Notes under the pieces: generated by a model
The model's database searches: none
The model's input: only the letters and a program-made list of their open reading frames with translations
What the model was told of the DNA's origin: nothing
Position numbers and translations under genes: made by a program
Shown here: piece after piece, positions 56,788 to 64,000 of the stretch
How the letters are laid out: each line of letters starts with the position of its first letter
Position numbering within the stretch: position 1 is the stretch's first letter
Source of the DNA: Paraflavitalea devenefica
Lineage (GTDB): Bacteria; Bacteroidota; Bacteroidia; Chitinophagales; Chitinophagaceae
DNA length: 64,000 nucleotides
Assembly (NCBI RefSeq): GCF_011759375.1
Contig: NZ_JAARML010000002.1
Coordinates: forward strand, 248,001-312,000
Direction of reading: 5' to 3'

Positions 56788-57270
56788 ATGAAACGTTTAT
56801 TGTCGGCATGCCTGCTAATAACAGGATTAGCCCTGACCAATCAACAAACTTCCGCCCAGGTAAGCGTAAGTGTCAACATTGGTACACAACCCTTGTGGGG
56901 GCCTGTTGGCTATGATGTAGTGGAATACTACTACCTGCCAGATGTGGAAGCTTATTATTATGTGCCCCGCAGGCAGTTTGTTTACTTAAGTGGTGGCAAC
57001 TGGATATTTGCTACAAGCCTGCCCGTCCGCTACCGTACCTATGATCTGTATACAGGCTATAAAGTGGTGATCAATGAACCCAGGCCGTATGTGCATTTTG
57101 CCGATCATAAGGTCAAATATGCTAACTACAAAGGAACACGCGGCAAACAAGTGGTTATCCGCGACAGCCGCGATTCTAAATATTACGTCGTAAAAGGTCA
57201 TCCCGGCAACAAAGGAAATGCTGCTAAAAAAGGACATGGCCATGGAAAAGGCAAAGGGAAAAACAAATAG
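56788..57270 (+). CDS. Small secreted protein with Lys/Gly-rich tail (tandem paralogue 2)
   Basis: 160 residues; signal peptide, then the same core as paralogue 1 (VSVSVNIGTQPLWGPVGYDV, EYYYLPDVEAYYYVPRRQFV). The tail differs: Lys/Gly/His-rich (GNKGNAAKKGHGHGKGKGKN) in place of Arg/His. ATG 56788 follows an ACACTTTG word (56777-56784) that resembles a -7 element. The paralogues have kept the core but changed the type of basic tail. Confidence 0.82.
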   Translation: MKRLLSACLLITGLALTNQQTSAQVSVSVNIGTQPLWGPVGYDVVEYYYLPDVEAYYYVPRRQFVYLSGGNWIFATSLPVRYRTYDLYTGYKVVINEPRPYVHFADHKVKYANYKGTRGKQVVIRDSRDSKYYVVKGHPGNKGNAAKKGHGHGKGKGKNK

Positions 57271-57285
57271 GAAGGAGACTTTTCT

Positions 57286-58776
57286 TTAATGGTAGATCTT
57301 GATCAGCTTGTTATTACCAGGCGGATAAGTTTTCAATACCTCGTACCGTAATCCCAGTTGCTGCAGGCAGGATAGGGTAGACGGGTAATACGAAATGACA
57401 TAATCACTTTTAAGTAAAGCGTCCCGGAGTTGAGTACCTGTATTGTGAACGTCTATTTCCGGTAAATATTCCGCCTTGGGTTGCAGGTCATACAGTAGTG
57501 CATAATAATTGACATATACGCCTGCAGTGGAGTAACCCATATAGGGATGCTGGGGTTTTTGTGCATAAAGGTCCAACACGGGCTGTTGCGAATTCGTTTG
57601 CAGGGGCCATTCATAGCACAAGTGCCTGTTGGCATTGCGATAAAGATGTGCTGCCCCGGCAAAAAATACAACCATTCCTGTTGCTGTACCCAGGAACCGG
57701 AACGTTTTTGGGAAAGACAGGTATTCGCCTCCGGCAAAGCAGATGAGCAAAATACCCGGCACATACCATTGCAGGGCTGTTCGTTCAGACAGGTAAGGGT
57801 TCTTCAACAACAGATGAAACAGGACATTAAGCACAACAATACTTACGAAAGGCAGGCATAGGATAAACCCTGTGCTGATTTTTTTACTATACCAGCACCT
57901 GAAAGTGTACCAGGTGCATACTATTACCAGCAGGAAGCAGGAAACATACGTAAGTACGGGCGACAGGTAGCTATACGATGCCCGGTACAGGCTGCCCTCC
58001 CAGGTGGTTTCAACCAATGATTCCATGAGGTCTGTTTCGCCTCCGAAGTAGAGGGTTTTGCCGTAATACTTTAAGAAAAGCAGGTCGGCAATAGTAACAA
58101 TCATCAGAAGTACATACAGCAGAAAGAGTCTCGAAGTTGTTTTATGAATAGGCGTTCTGTTCACATACTTACTGATTGCCAACTGGCATACGAATAAACC
58201 TGCCATCCCTGCCACCGTATAAAAAAAGGAAATATTAGAGGCTAAAGCCAGCGCATTCAGAATGATGACCATCAGCCATGGGCGATATTGAAAGGAAGTT
58301 TGGGCGGCTTTTACAAAATAAACGATACTCCATGCCTGGAAGGTCATAGCCAGGCTGTAGCCGCGCGCCAGTGAAAAGAAATCAAGGATATATGGATTGA
58401 ATAACACAAGGGCATAGAAAATAAGTTGGCCGGATAAGCCTTTAATAAGGCTGCTTAAACGGTAGATAGCGAATGCAAAGAACGGGAAGGCCAGGATACA
58501 TTGCAGGCGCATGACGCCCGGGGTATCACCAAAAACCATGTTGAATATTTCCATAAAGAAAGTATTCAGCCAATGGTTATTGGCTGTACCAAACATGGCA
58601 ATGAAATAATTTGTTTTTACCAGGTAATAAGAGTACGCTTCATCATGTGTCATATCTATGGTAAAACCATGCACCCATACAAAGACCCATAATATAAGAG
58701 TGACCAATAAGTGTAGAACAAAAAATCGTTTTTGGGAAGCGGACAGCGATTGAAAGCGTACAAACAATTGGTTCAA
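57286..58776 (-). CDS. Multi-pass membrane protein, GT-C glycosyltransferase-like
   Basis: About 496 residues with roughly ten membrane segments. The first periplasmic loop has DMTHDEAYSYYL, whose acidic pair resembles the catalytic DE motif of GT-C glycosyltransferases (GT39/GT83), followed by a large C-terminal part (QQPVLDLYAQKPQHPYMGYS). Probably transfers sugars from a lipid carrier at the periplasmic face. The start is uncertain: the frame is open to an ATG at 58929, inside the end of the aldolase gene, but the first 50 residues from there look like translated intergenic DNA. TTG 58776 (NQLFVRFQSLSASQKR) fits better. Confidence 0.72.
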   Translation of the reverse strand: MNQLFVRFQSLSASQKRFFVLHLLVTLILWVFVWVHGFTIDMTHDEAYSYYLVKTNYFIAMFGTANNHWLNTFFMEIFNMVFGDTPGVMRLQCILAFPFFAFAIYRLSSLIKGLSGQLIFYALVLFNPYILDFFSLARGYSLAMTFQAWSIVYFVKAAQTSFQYRPWLMVIILNALALASNISFFYTVAGMAGLFVCQLAISKYVNRTPIHKTTSRLFLLYVLLMIVTIADLLFLKYYGKTLYFGGETDLMESLVETTWEGSLYRASYSYLSPVLTYVSCFLLVIVCTWYTFRCWYSKKISTGFILCLPFVSIVVLNVLFHLLLKNPYLSERTALQWYVPGILLICFAGGEYLSFPKTFRFLGTATGMVVFFAGAAHLYRNANRHLCYEWPLQTNSQQPVLDLYAQKPQHPYMGYSTAGVYVNYYALLYDLQPKAEYLPEIDVHNTGTQLRDALLKSDYVISYYPSTLSCLQQLGLRYEVLKTYPPGNNKLIKIYH

Positions 58777-58894
58777 AACTAAAAAATTAAGTGAGCGTTT
58801 TACGGCGTAAAATATACAAAGCTTTTGTAGAAACAAAAGCTTTGTAGAAAATGTCTTTGTCCCCCAGAGCTTGTCAAAGGGCGGCTCACCTTGG

Positions 58895-59953
58895 TTAAGC
58901 CACAGTAATACCTTTATCCAGGTATACATCCTGTGTAGCTTCTAATAACTCCACACCCTCTTTAAAGGGCCGCTGAAAAGCTTTTCGCCCTAAAATAAGT
59001 CCCATACCACCGGCGCGTTTATTGATTACGGCAGTATACACAGCATCCTGCAGGTCATTGGCGCCCTTGCTTTCACCGCCGCTGTTGATCAATCCCACCC
59101 GGCCGCTGTAGCAGTTCAATACCTGGTAACGGCAAAGATCAATGGGATGATCGCTGGTTAGCTTTTCATATACCAGCGGAGATGTTTTACCGTGTTTGGT
59201 AGCCAGGTAACCGCCATTATTGGTAGGCAATTTTTGCTTGATAATATCGGCCTGTAAAGTAACACCCAGGTGATTGGCCTGGCCGGTAAGGTCGGCAGAA
59301 GTATGATAATCCACGTCATCTACCTTAAAGCCACTGTTACGGGTATAGCACCACAGGATCGTGGCCATACCCAGTTCATGGGCATGTTCAAAAGCCTGGG
59401 CTACTTCTTTTAACTGGCGGGCGCTTTCTGCCGATCCCCAGTAAATCGTAGCGCCCACAGCTACAGCGCCCATATTCCAGGCGCTCTTGATCGTGCCAAA
59501 CATCGTTTGGTCATACTTATTGGGCAGGCTCAGGAATTCATTGTGATTGATCTTTACCACGAAGGGGATGCGATGCGCATACTTGCGGCTCATCAGGCCC
59601 AGTACGCCATACGTAGAAGCTACTGCATTACAGCCGCCTTCAATGGCCAGCTTTACAATATTTTCCGGGTCAAAATAAATGGGATTGGGCGAAAAGGCCG
59701 ATCCGGCACTGTGCTCAATACCCTGGTCTACCGGGAAAATGCTGCAATAGCCGGTATTGGCCAGGCGGCCATGGCCCAGCAGCGTTTGAATACTGCGCAA
59801 TACAGGATTGCTGCGGTTGCTGTTGATCCAGCTTTTCTCTACATGGTCGGGGGAGGGGAGGGAAATGGTCGATTTGTCAATGGTGTTACACTGGTGGCTT
59901 AAAAGATAAGCGGCTTTATCACCCAGCAGGTCTGTAATTTTCTTGGATGGCAT
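58895..59953 (-). CDS. fbaB: Class I fructose-bisphosphate aldolase (FbaB/DhnA type)
   Basis: 352 residues of the archaeal-type class I aldolase family (Schiff base, no metal). Seen: [96 protein letters not shown] and [20 protein letters not shown]. It interconverts fructose 1,6-bisphosphate and triose phosphates. ATG 59953 ([10 protein letters not shown]) is chosen; the frame upstream runs into the preceding terminator. It lies directly downstream of a class II aldolase gene on the same strand. Confidence 0.92.
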   Translation of the reverse strand: MPSKKITDLLGDKAAYLLSHQCNTIDKSTISLPSPDHVEKSWINSNRSNPVLRSIQTLLGHGRLANTGYCSIFPVDQGIEHSAGSAFSPNPIYFDPENIVKLAIEGGCNAVASTYGVLGLMSRKYAHRIPFVVKINHNEFLSLPNKYDQTMFGTIKSAWNMGAVAVGATIYWGSAESARQLKEVAQAFEHAHELGMATILWCYTRNSGFKVDDVDYHTSADLTGQANHLGVTLQADIIKQKLPTNNGGYLATKHGKTSPLVYEKLTSDHPIDLCRYQVLNCYSGRVGLINSGGESKGANDLQDAVYTAVINKRAGGMGLILGRKAFQRPFKEGVELLEATQDVYLDKGITVA

Positions 59954-60045
59954 AACAAAGTTTGAAAATGAATAAAAGTCGGCAGTTCGAAAGTACAACC
60001 CCTGCAATACTTGTGCTATACCCCCCAGGTAAACAAAAAATAACA

Positions 60046-60070
60046 AAGTCCCGCCGGAGGGGCGGGACTT
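60046..60070 (-). terminator. Terminator between the two aldolase genes
   Basis: AAGTCCCGCC-GGAGG-GGCGGGACTT, ten base pairs; on the minus strand followed by TTGTTATTTTTTG. Confidence 0.85.
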
Positions 60071-60140
60071 TTAAACTATGTTGCCATTCTGTTGACGGGC
60101 TTCAAACCATAGCCCTTTATCAATGAATGTTTTGTAAATC

Positions 60141-61208
60141 TTATGCGTTCCTGTTAATACAGTTCAGGTCCTCAAAAGCTGTTTCCAGGCGTTTAATGAA
60201 CGTTTCTTCGCCTTTGCGCAGCCATACGCGGGGATCATAATGCTTCTTATTAGGCTTGTCCTTTCCTTCAGGATTGCCCAACTGGCCTTGCAGGTACGCT
60301 TCGTTCTTCTTGTAGAAGCCCAGAACGCCTTCCCAGAAAGCCCATTGCAGGTCGGTATCAATATTCATCTTGATAGCGCCATAGCCGATCGCTTCCCGGA
60401 TCTGGTGTTGGGGTGAGCCGCTACCGCCGTGGAATACGAAATATACAGGCTTGGGACCTGTTTTCAGATGCTGTTCAATATACACCTGGCTGTTCTTCAG
60501 GATCTCAGGGCGCAGTTCCACATTGCCGGGGCTGTACACACCGTGTACATTACCAAAGGCGGCTGCCACGCTAAACAGGCGACCTACCTTGCTCAGTTCG
60601 GTATAAGCAAAAGCGACGTGCTCAGGTTGTGTATACAGCTTGTCATTCTCGATGCCGCTGTTGTCTACGCCGTCCTCTTCACCGCCGGTAACACCCAGCT
60701 CAATCTCAATGGCCATGCCCAGAGGCTGCATGCGTTTGAAAAACTCCACAGAAGTATGGATATTCTCTTCAATAGGCTCTTCAGAAAGGTCCAGCATGTG
60801 GGAGCTGAAAAGGGGTTGCTTTTTCTCTTTATAGAATTGTTCGCCGGCATCAAGCAGTCCGCTTATCCAGGGCAGCCATTTCTTGGCGGCATGGTCGGTA
60901 TGCAGTACCACGGGAACGCCGTAATACTTAGCTACATTATGGATGTGCAGGGCGCCGGAAATACCACCGGAGATATTGGCCTGCAACTGGTCGTTGGGCA
61001 TGCCTTTACCGGCGATGAACTGGGCGCCGCCATTGGAAAACTGGATAATAACCGGGGAATTTACCTTGGCAGCCGTTTCCAGGGTGGCATTGATCGTGTC
61101 GGTGCCAATGGTATTCACGGCCGGCAGGGCAAACTGGTTCTCTTTTGCGTCTTTATACAAGGCTTCTAATTCTTCGCCAAATAGCACGCCGGCTTTATAT
61201 TTCTTCAT
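60141..61208 (-). CDS. fbaA: Class II fructose-bisphosphate aldolase
   Basis: 355-residue zinc-dependent aldolase of the E. coli FbaA group. Motifs: FALPAVNTIGTDTINATLET, VPVVLHTDHAAKKWLPWISG (catalytic Asp and first zinc His), AIEIELGVTGGEEDGVDNSG, AAFGNVHGVYSPGNVELRPE (zinc His) and YFVFHGGSGSPQHQIREAIG (zinc His). A consensus promoter reads into it from 61329. A terminator separates it from the class I aldolase gene downstream. Confidence 0.96.
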   Translation of the reverse strand: MKKYKAGVLFGEELEALYKDAKENQFALPAVNTIGTDTINATLETAAKVNSPVIIQFSNGGAQFIAGKGMPNDQLQANISGGISGALHIHNVAKYYGVPVVLHTDHAAKKWLPWISGLLDAGEQFYKEKKQPLFSSHMLDLSEEPIEENIHTSVEFFKRMQPLGMAIEIELGVTGGEEDGVDNSGIENDKLYTQPEHVAFAYTELSKVGRLFSVAAAFGNVHGVYSPGNVELRPEILKNSQVYIEQHLKTGPKPVYFVFHGGSGSPQHQIREAIGYGAIKMNIDTDLQWAFWEGVLGFYKKNEAYLQGQLGNPEGKDKPNKKHYDPRVWLRKGEETFIKRLETAFEDLNCINRNA

Positions 61209-61298
61209 GATTTTGCTGTTTTTCCTTTTATTTGATTAATAAGTGGTTACGATTCTTACGATTTATTTAAAAAGATGCACTGTTTCTTAAATGCGCCG

Positions 61299-61329
61299 CG
61301 AAGATAAGAAATAGTGGGGATTGGTCAAA
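61299..61329 (-). promoter_or_regulatory. Promoter for fbaA: TTTG, 19 bp, TATCTTCG
   Basis: On the minus strand TTTG (61329-61326) and TATCTTCG (61306-61299) with 19 bp between; one mismatch to the -7 consensus. Leader about 90 nt. Confidence 0.7.
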
Positions 61330-61472
61330 TGATGCTCCTGGGCTGCTTTATACTTACCTTAAGCACCCAACTCGCCTCCATCAAACAAGCCTCCTGGAGC
61401 AAAGTGGTACGAATGGAAGATCCCGCAGGCATGCAGTTTACTTTATTCGAAAGCTCTACGCTGTTTGAGTAG
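61329..61472 (+). CDS. Doubtful small open frame
   Basis: 47 codons with a hydrophobic start (MMLLGCFILTLSTQLASIKQ) and a segment (RMEDPAGMQFTLFE) that vaguely recalls the end of a VOC or cupin protein. It overlaps the fbaA promoter on the other strand and has no promoter of its own, so it may be a gene remnant or chance. The rest of the 375-bp gap shows nothing else. Confidence 0.2.
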   Translation: MMLLGCFILTLSTQLASIKQASWSKVVRMEDPAGMQFTLFESSTLFE

Positions 61473-61583
61473 TGGAATAACAGCCAGAAAAGGAATATTA
61501 TAACCTGCTGATAACTTGTACAAGCGGGTGAAAAATGATAATTTCAGCGCGCGCCTGAAACCGTTAGAAAACATACCTATTTT

Positions 61584-62300
61584 ATGAGAATGTTGACCTG
61601 GCTGGCAGCAGTCATTTTTCTTTTCAGTTGTGGACTACCCCCCGCAAAACAGAAAGTTCATTTCAGTTGCCATTTGCTTTTGGATAAGCAATTTATTGAC
61701 TCAATTGCCCGGTCTGTAATAAACAAAGGGAATGAACATATCTGGAACTTGTCAGATATTGATACAACAGAATATCTTACAACAGAAGACTACTTTACAA
61801 ATACGACCACAAAGAACAGGCTGGTATTCATAGGAGGCGAAGCTGGCTTGTCGGCAGGAACAGCCCACAATCTGCTTATTTTATTCTCCTGTTTGGATTC
61901 ACTCAGTATTGTGTGGGCCGGCCAGATAGGGGATTTTGATATGCTTGACCTAGACAATGATGGGATAAAGGACATCGTCTGTGAGTCTGGTACGACATGG
62001 ATGGGCGAATGTAATGACAGTTACGATATCTTTAATTTTAAAGGCGGTGACCGGCATATGCTCTATTCGGCCCGCTCTACTTCCGTTATAGATTGCGGTC
62101 AGGATAGCCTGGGAAGTGTATATAAGAAGGGTGATACCATTGAAAGAAAATTTGACTGCTCAATAGTCAGGCCGTTTGGTAAGCATTACCTTGTTCAGCA
62201 AATACGAACAATAAAGGTCCACAATGGTGGTGAAACAAATAGGGATATTACGAAAAATCTAATGATCACTAAAGACACTACCCTCATCGCACTGAAATGA
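61584..62300 (+). CDS. Putative lipoprotein of unknown function with an Asp-rich loop
   Basis: 238 residues with a lipoprotein signal (LAAVIFLFSCG). Central region GQIGDFDMLDLDNDGIKDIV has the DxDxDGxxD calcium-binding pattern seen in FG-GAP or dockerin-like loops. No family recognised. AT-richer than the window average. First of five small genes in one direction with short gaps; the next starts four bases after its stop. Confidence 0.72.
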   Translation: MRMLTWLAAVIFLFSCGLPPAKQKVHFSCHLLLDKQFIDSIARSVINKGNEHIWNLSDIDTTEYLTTEDYFTNTTTKNRLVFIGGEAGLSAGTAHNLLILFSCLDSLSIVWAGQIGDFDMLDLDNDGIKDIVCESGTTWMGECNDSYDIFNFKGGDRHMLYSARSTSVIDCGQDSLGSVYKKGDTIERKFDCSIVRPFGKHYLVQQIRTIKVHNGGETNRDITKNLMITKDTTLIALK

Positions 62301-62304
62301 CTAT

Positions 62305-62652
62305 ATGGAATTAAAACTTATTGTTGTCCGGACGAGTAACCCTGAAAAACTGGCTGGCTTTTATGCCTTATTAGGTCTTGTTTTTGACTACCATAAACAT
62401 GGTAATTCGCCTTACCATTATTCCACAACCCTTGGACACACTGTTTTGGAGATTTATCCGCTGGCTAAAGGCCAGGAGGAAGCAGACAAACACTTACGAT
62501 TAGGCTTTGGTATTGAAGATTTCGATAAAAAGATTACCATATTAAAAGAAAATAAGATTGTCTTTTCAATTGAGCCGGTACAAACCGATTTTGGCTACAT
62601 GGCAGTTGTTCCTGACCCGGATGGCCGGAAGATTGAATTGTATAAAAATTAA
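62305..62652 (+). CDS. VOC superfamily (glyoxalase/dioxygenase-fold) protein
   Basis: 115 residues with the paired beta-alpha-beta-beta-beta units of the VOC fold: KLIVVRTSNPEKLAGFYALL at the start and FGYMAVVPDPDGRKIELYKN at the end. Metal ligands are not obvious beyond the final Glu and an early His region. Substrate unknown. Starts four bases after the lipoprotein gene. Confidence 0.85.
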   Translation: MELKLIVVRTSNPEKLAGFYALLGLVFDYHKHGNSPYHYSTTLGHTVLEIYPLAKGQEEADKHLRLGFGIEDFDKKITILKENKIVFSIEPVQTDFGYMAVVPDPDGRKIELYKN

Positions 62653-62674
62653 TCTGAATTAATAGTTTATTATT

Positions 62675-63193
62675 ATGGCCTACATCATGGTAGACATCGA
62701 AAGCGACGGTCCCATTCCGGGCGACTATTCCATGATCTGCTTTGGAGCAGTGGTAGTGGAGGAAGGGCTGAACAAAACCTTTTATGGTCAACTCAAACCC
62801 ATCTCGGAAAAGTTCGTTCCGGAAGCATTGGCCGTTTCCGGTTTCACCAGGGAACAAACCATGGACTTTGATGATCCCAAAACAGTCATGGAGAAATTCG
62901 GCAACTGGATACAACAGGTGGCAAAAGACAGACCTGTCTTCATAAGCGATAACAATGGCTTTGACTGGATGTTTATCTGCTGGTACTTTCATCACTTTAC
63001 CGGCTCCAATCCTTTTGGCCACAGCTCCTACAACCTGGGCAGCCTGTATAAAGGGATCGTGAAGGATACTTTTAAGAACTTTAAACACCTGCGGCAAACC
63101 GCCCATACCCACCATCCCGTGGATGACGCCAAAGGGAATGCTGAGGCCTTGCTCACCATCAAAAAAGAGTTTGGTCTTAAGATAAAATTCTGA
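62675..63193 (+). CDS. DEDDh 3'-5' exonuclease family protein
   Basis: 172 residues, RNase H-like exonuclease fold. Exo I YIMVDIESDGPIPGDYSM (Asp and Glu), Exo II ISDNNGFDWMFICWYFHHF (Asp), and Exo III THHPVDDAKGNAEALL (His and Asp) are present, as in RNase T/DnaQ-like enzymes. A stand-alone nuclease; whether it acts on RNA or DNA cannot be told. Confidence 0.85.
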   Translation: MAYIMVDIESDGPIPGDYSMICFGAVVVEEGLNKTFYGQLKPISEKFVPEALAVSGFTREQTMDFDDPKTVMEKFGNWIQQVAKDRPVFISDNNGFDWMFICWYFHHFTGSNPFGHSSYNLGSLYKGIVKDTFKNFKHLRQTAHTHHPVDDAKGNAEALLTIKKEFGLKIKF

Positions 63194-63249
63194 CAGATAA
63201 TCAATTCATGCCAACATACAAGTGGCAACCTTTTAAAATAAACAACCTT

Positions 63250-63630
63250 ATGACAAAAGCATTAACACTTTTCCTGTTGATTTTTATATCAAGTATGGCA
63301 CCTGGTTGTGGTAACCAAAAAGACAGTATAAAGGCCGGTTCAATTTGTACCGTCGAAGACGGTGAAGGGAAATTTGGCGTTATAAAAGTACTTGTTATTG
63401 ACGATGAGATGGCGCATGTCAAAATCTATAAAAACAAGTATGACCAACGTCCCGATACAATTGATGTAAAGACTTTAAGTTTGGGTTCAATAAATGATGG
63501 AGAGGAGGTTGGTATAGGGCATGTGCCCTTAGCAAGAAAAGAATTTGACGGCTGGAAGCCGATACCTGTAGGTTTTGAAGCAGTTACCAAAGAGGACTTG
63601 GAAGGGTACGATATCTGGAAGTCTCAATAA
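63250..63630 (+). CDS. Putative lipoprotein of unknown function
   Basis: 126 residues. The signal ends in a likely lipobox (ISSMAPGCGNQ). The mature part is small and beta-rich (SICTVEDGEGKFGVIKVLVI, AHVKIYKNKYDQRPDTIDVK). ATG 63250 is preferred over an upstream ATG at 63208, because the signal peptide begins there. Part of the small-gene run. Confidence 0.72.
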   Translation: MTKALTLFLLIFISSMAPGCGNQKDSIKAGSICTVEDGEGKFGVIKVLVIDDEMAHVKIYKNKYDQRPDTIDVKTLSLGSINDGEEVGIGHVPLARKEFDGWKPIPVGFEAVTKEDLEGYDIWKSQ

Positions 63631-63656
63631 GTAAAATGTAGCTAAACTCTTTTGAT

Positions 63657-64000
63657 ATGACCCCAACAAAAAACAGCATAGAAATCCCTTTAAGTAAAAA
63701 GAAAATAACATTAATACTCATTGGTTCAATTGTATTTGTGGTGCTGGGAGTTTGGTTTGTAATGGAACCAGACAAATTTAGCAGAGGGCCATTGCGCAAT
63801 CCTACAGTGGTTATCATAATAGGGATTGCTGCTATCGTTTTTTTTGGCATTTGTGCATTGTATGCTTTACGCAAATTGCCGGATAACAAACCTGGACTGA
63901 TTATGGATGAATCCGGGTTAACAGATAATTCAAGTGCGGTATCTGCAGGGCAAATATTGTGGACCGATATTAATGACTTTTCGATAATTACTATTCAAAA
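63657..64000 (+). CDS. STM3941 family membrane protein, 3' end outside window
   Basis: 114 codons visible. Two membrane segments (ITLILIGSIVFVVLGVWFVM and VVIIIGIAAIVFFGICALYA) are followed by a cytoplasmic domain (KPGLIMDESGLTDNSSAVSA, ILWTDINDFSI). The order LSKKK, membrane segment, NPT, membrane segment, DNSSAVSAGxIxWxDI is typical of STM3941-like proteins, of unknown function. It runs off the window end without a stop. Confidence 0.8.
   Translation, partial: MTPTKNSIEIPLSKKKITLILIGSIVFVVLGVWFVMEPDKFSRGPLRNPTVVIIIGIAAIVFFGICALYALRKLPDNKPGLIMDESGLTDNSSAVSAGQILWTDINDFSIITIQ

Noticed and set aside
1..64000. tRNA or rRNA genes
   Set aside because: No T-loop plus acceptor-stem pattern was found by eye; TTCGAACC words at 3533 and 15478 belong to repeat family D.

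Overview
This window looks like chromosomal DNA of a member of the Bacteroidota, most likely a Chitinophagaceae-type soil or rhizosphere organism (an inference; no 16S gene is present). Supporting signs are the Bacteroidota -7 promoter signature TAnnTTTG in front of many genes, the near absence of Shine-Dalgarno sequences, bacillithiol-type redox genes (ypdA, ytxJ), a PafA-type alkaline phosphatase, a 7TM-DISM-like sensor kinase, large FtsX-type permeases, an M57-type HEIGH protease and an ftsK-lolA gene pair. No rRNA, tRNA, CRISPR array, insertion-sequence transposase or integrase was seen.

Layout. 1-9 kb: rRNA methyltransferase (cut by the window edge), LysM/RlpA-like wall protein, fmt, NamZ muramidase, FKBP isomerase, CPBP protease and pepT. 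9-12 kb: OmpA-like protein and a lower-GC metallophosphoesterase with an unrecognised C-terminal half. 12-22 kb: ypdA, SPFH protein, exbB/exbD, FAD oxidoreductase, prmC with a duplicated tail, ribD, yigZ, hydroxyacyl-CoA dehydrogenase, ytxJ. 22-26 kb: an accessory patch with a truncated phosphoesterase, a rhuM gene, and a serine hydrolase flanked by two copies of an 11-bp-periodic element. 26-33 kb: mrp, PaiB-like protein, glycerophosphodiesterase, SDR, kynU, pyrF. 33-36 kb: sigma factor / putative anti-sigma / putative adhesin operon. 36-49 kb: gcdH, aroK, sensor kinase, ftsK, lolA, ubiX, thioredoxin-like lipoprotein, a small-RNA candidate, an alpha-oxoamine synthase and pafA. 49-57 kb: FtsX permease, M16 protease, HEIGH protease and a tandem pair of small secreted proteins. 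57-64 kb: membrane glycosyltransferase-like protein, class I and class II fructose-bisphosphate aldolases side by side, and a compact AT-richer run of small accessory genes.

Most genes are housekeeping and sit singly or in short units. Functional links visible here are thiol redox (ypdA, ytxJ), TonB energisation (exbB/exbD), kynurenine and glutaryl-CoA catabolism (kynU, gcdH), envelope building (namZ, LysM protein, lolA, ubiX) and central carbon flow (two aldolases).

The most striking property is the intergenic DNA. At least nine families of short dispersed repeats, mostly palindromic, recur between genes. Several intrude on coding sequence: a GACTTC-type repeat is translated in frame inside NamZ and PrmC, stop codons of ribD and yigZ lie in the same repeat type, one repeat supplies the C-terminus and stop of an FAD oxidoreductase, and a palindromic element separates a duplicated prmC 3' end from the intact gene.
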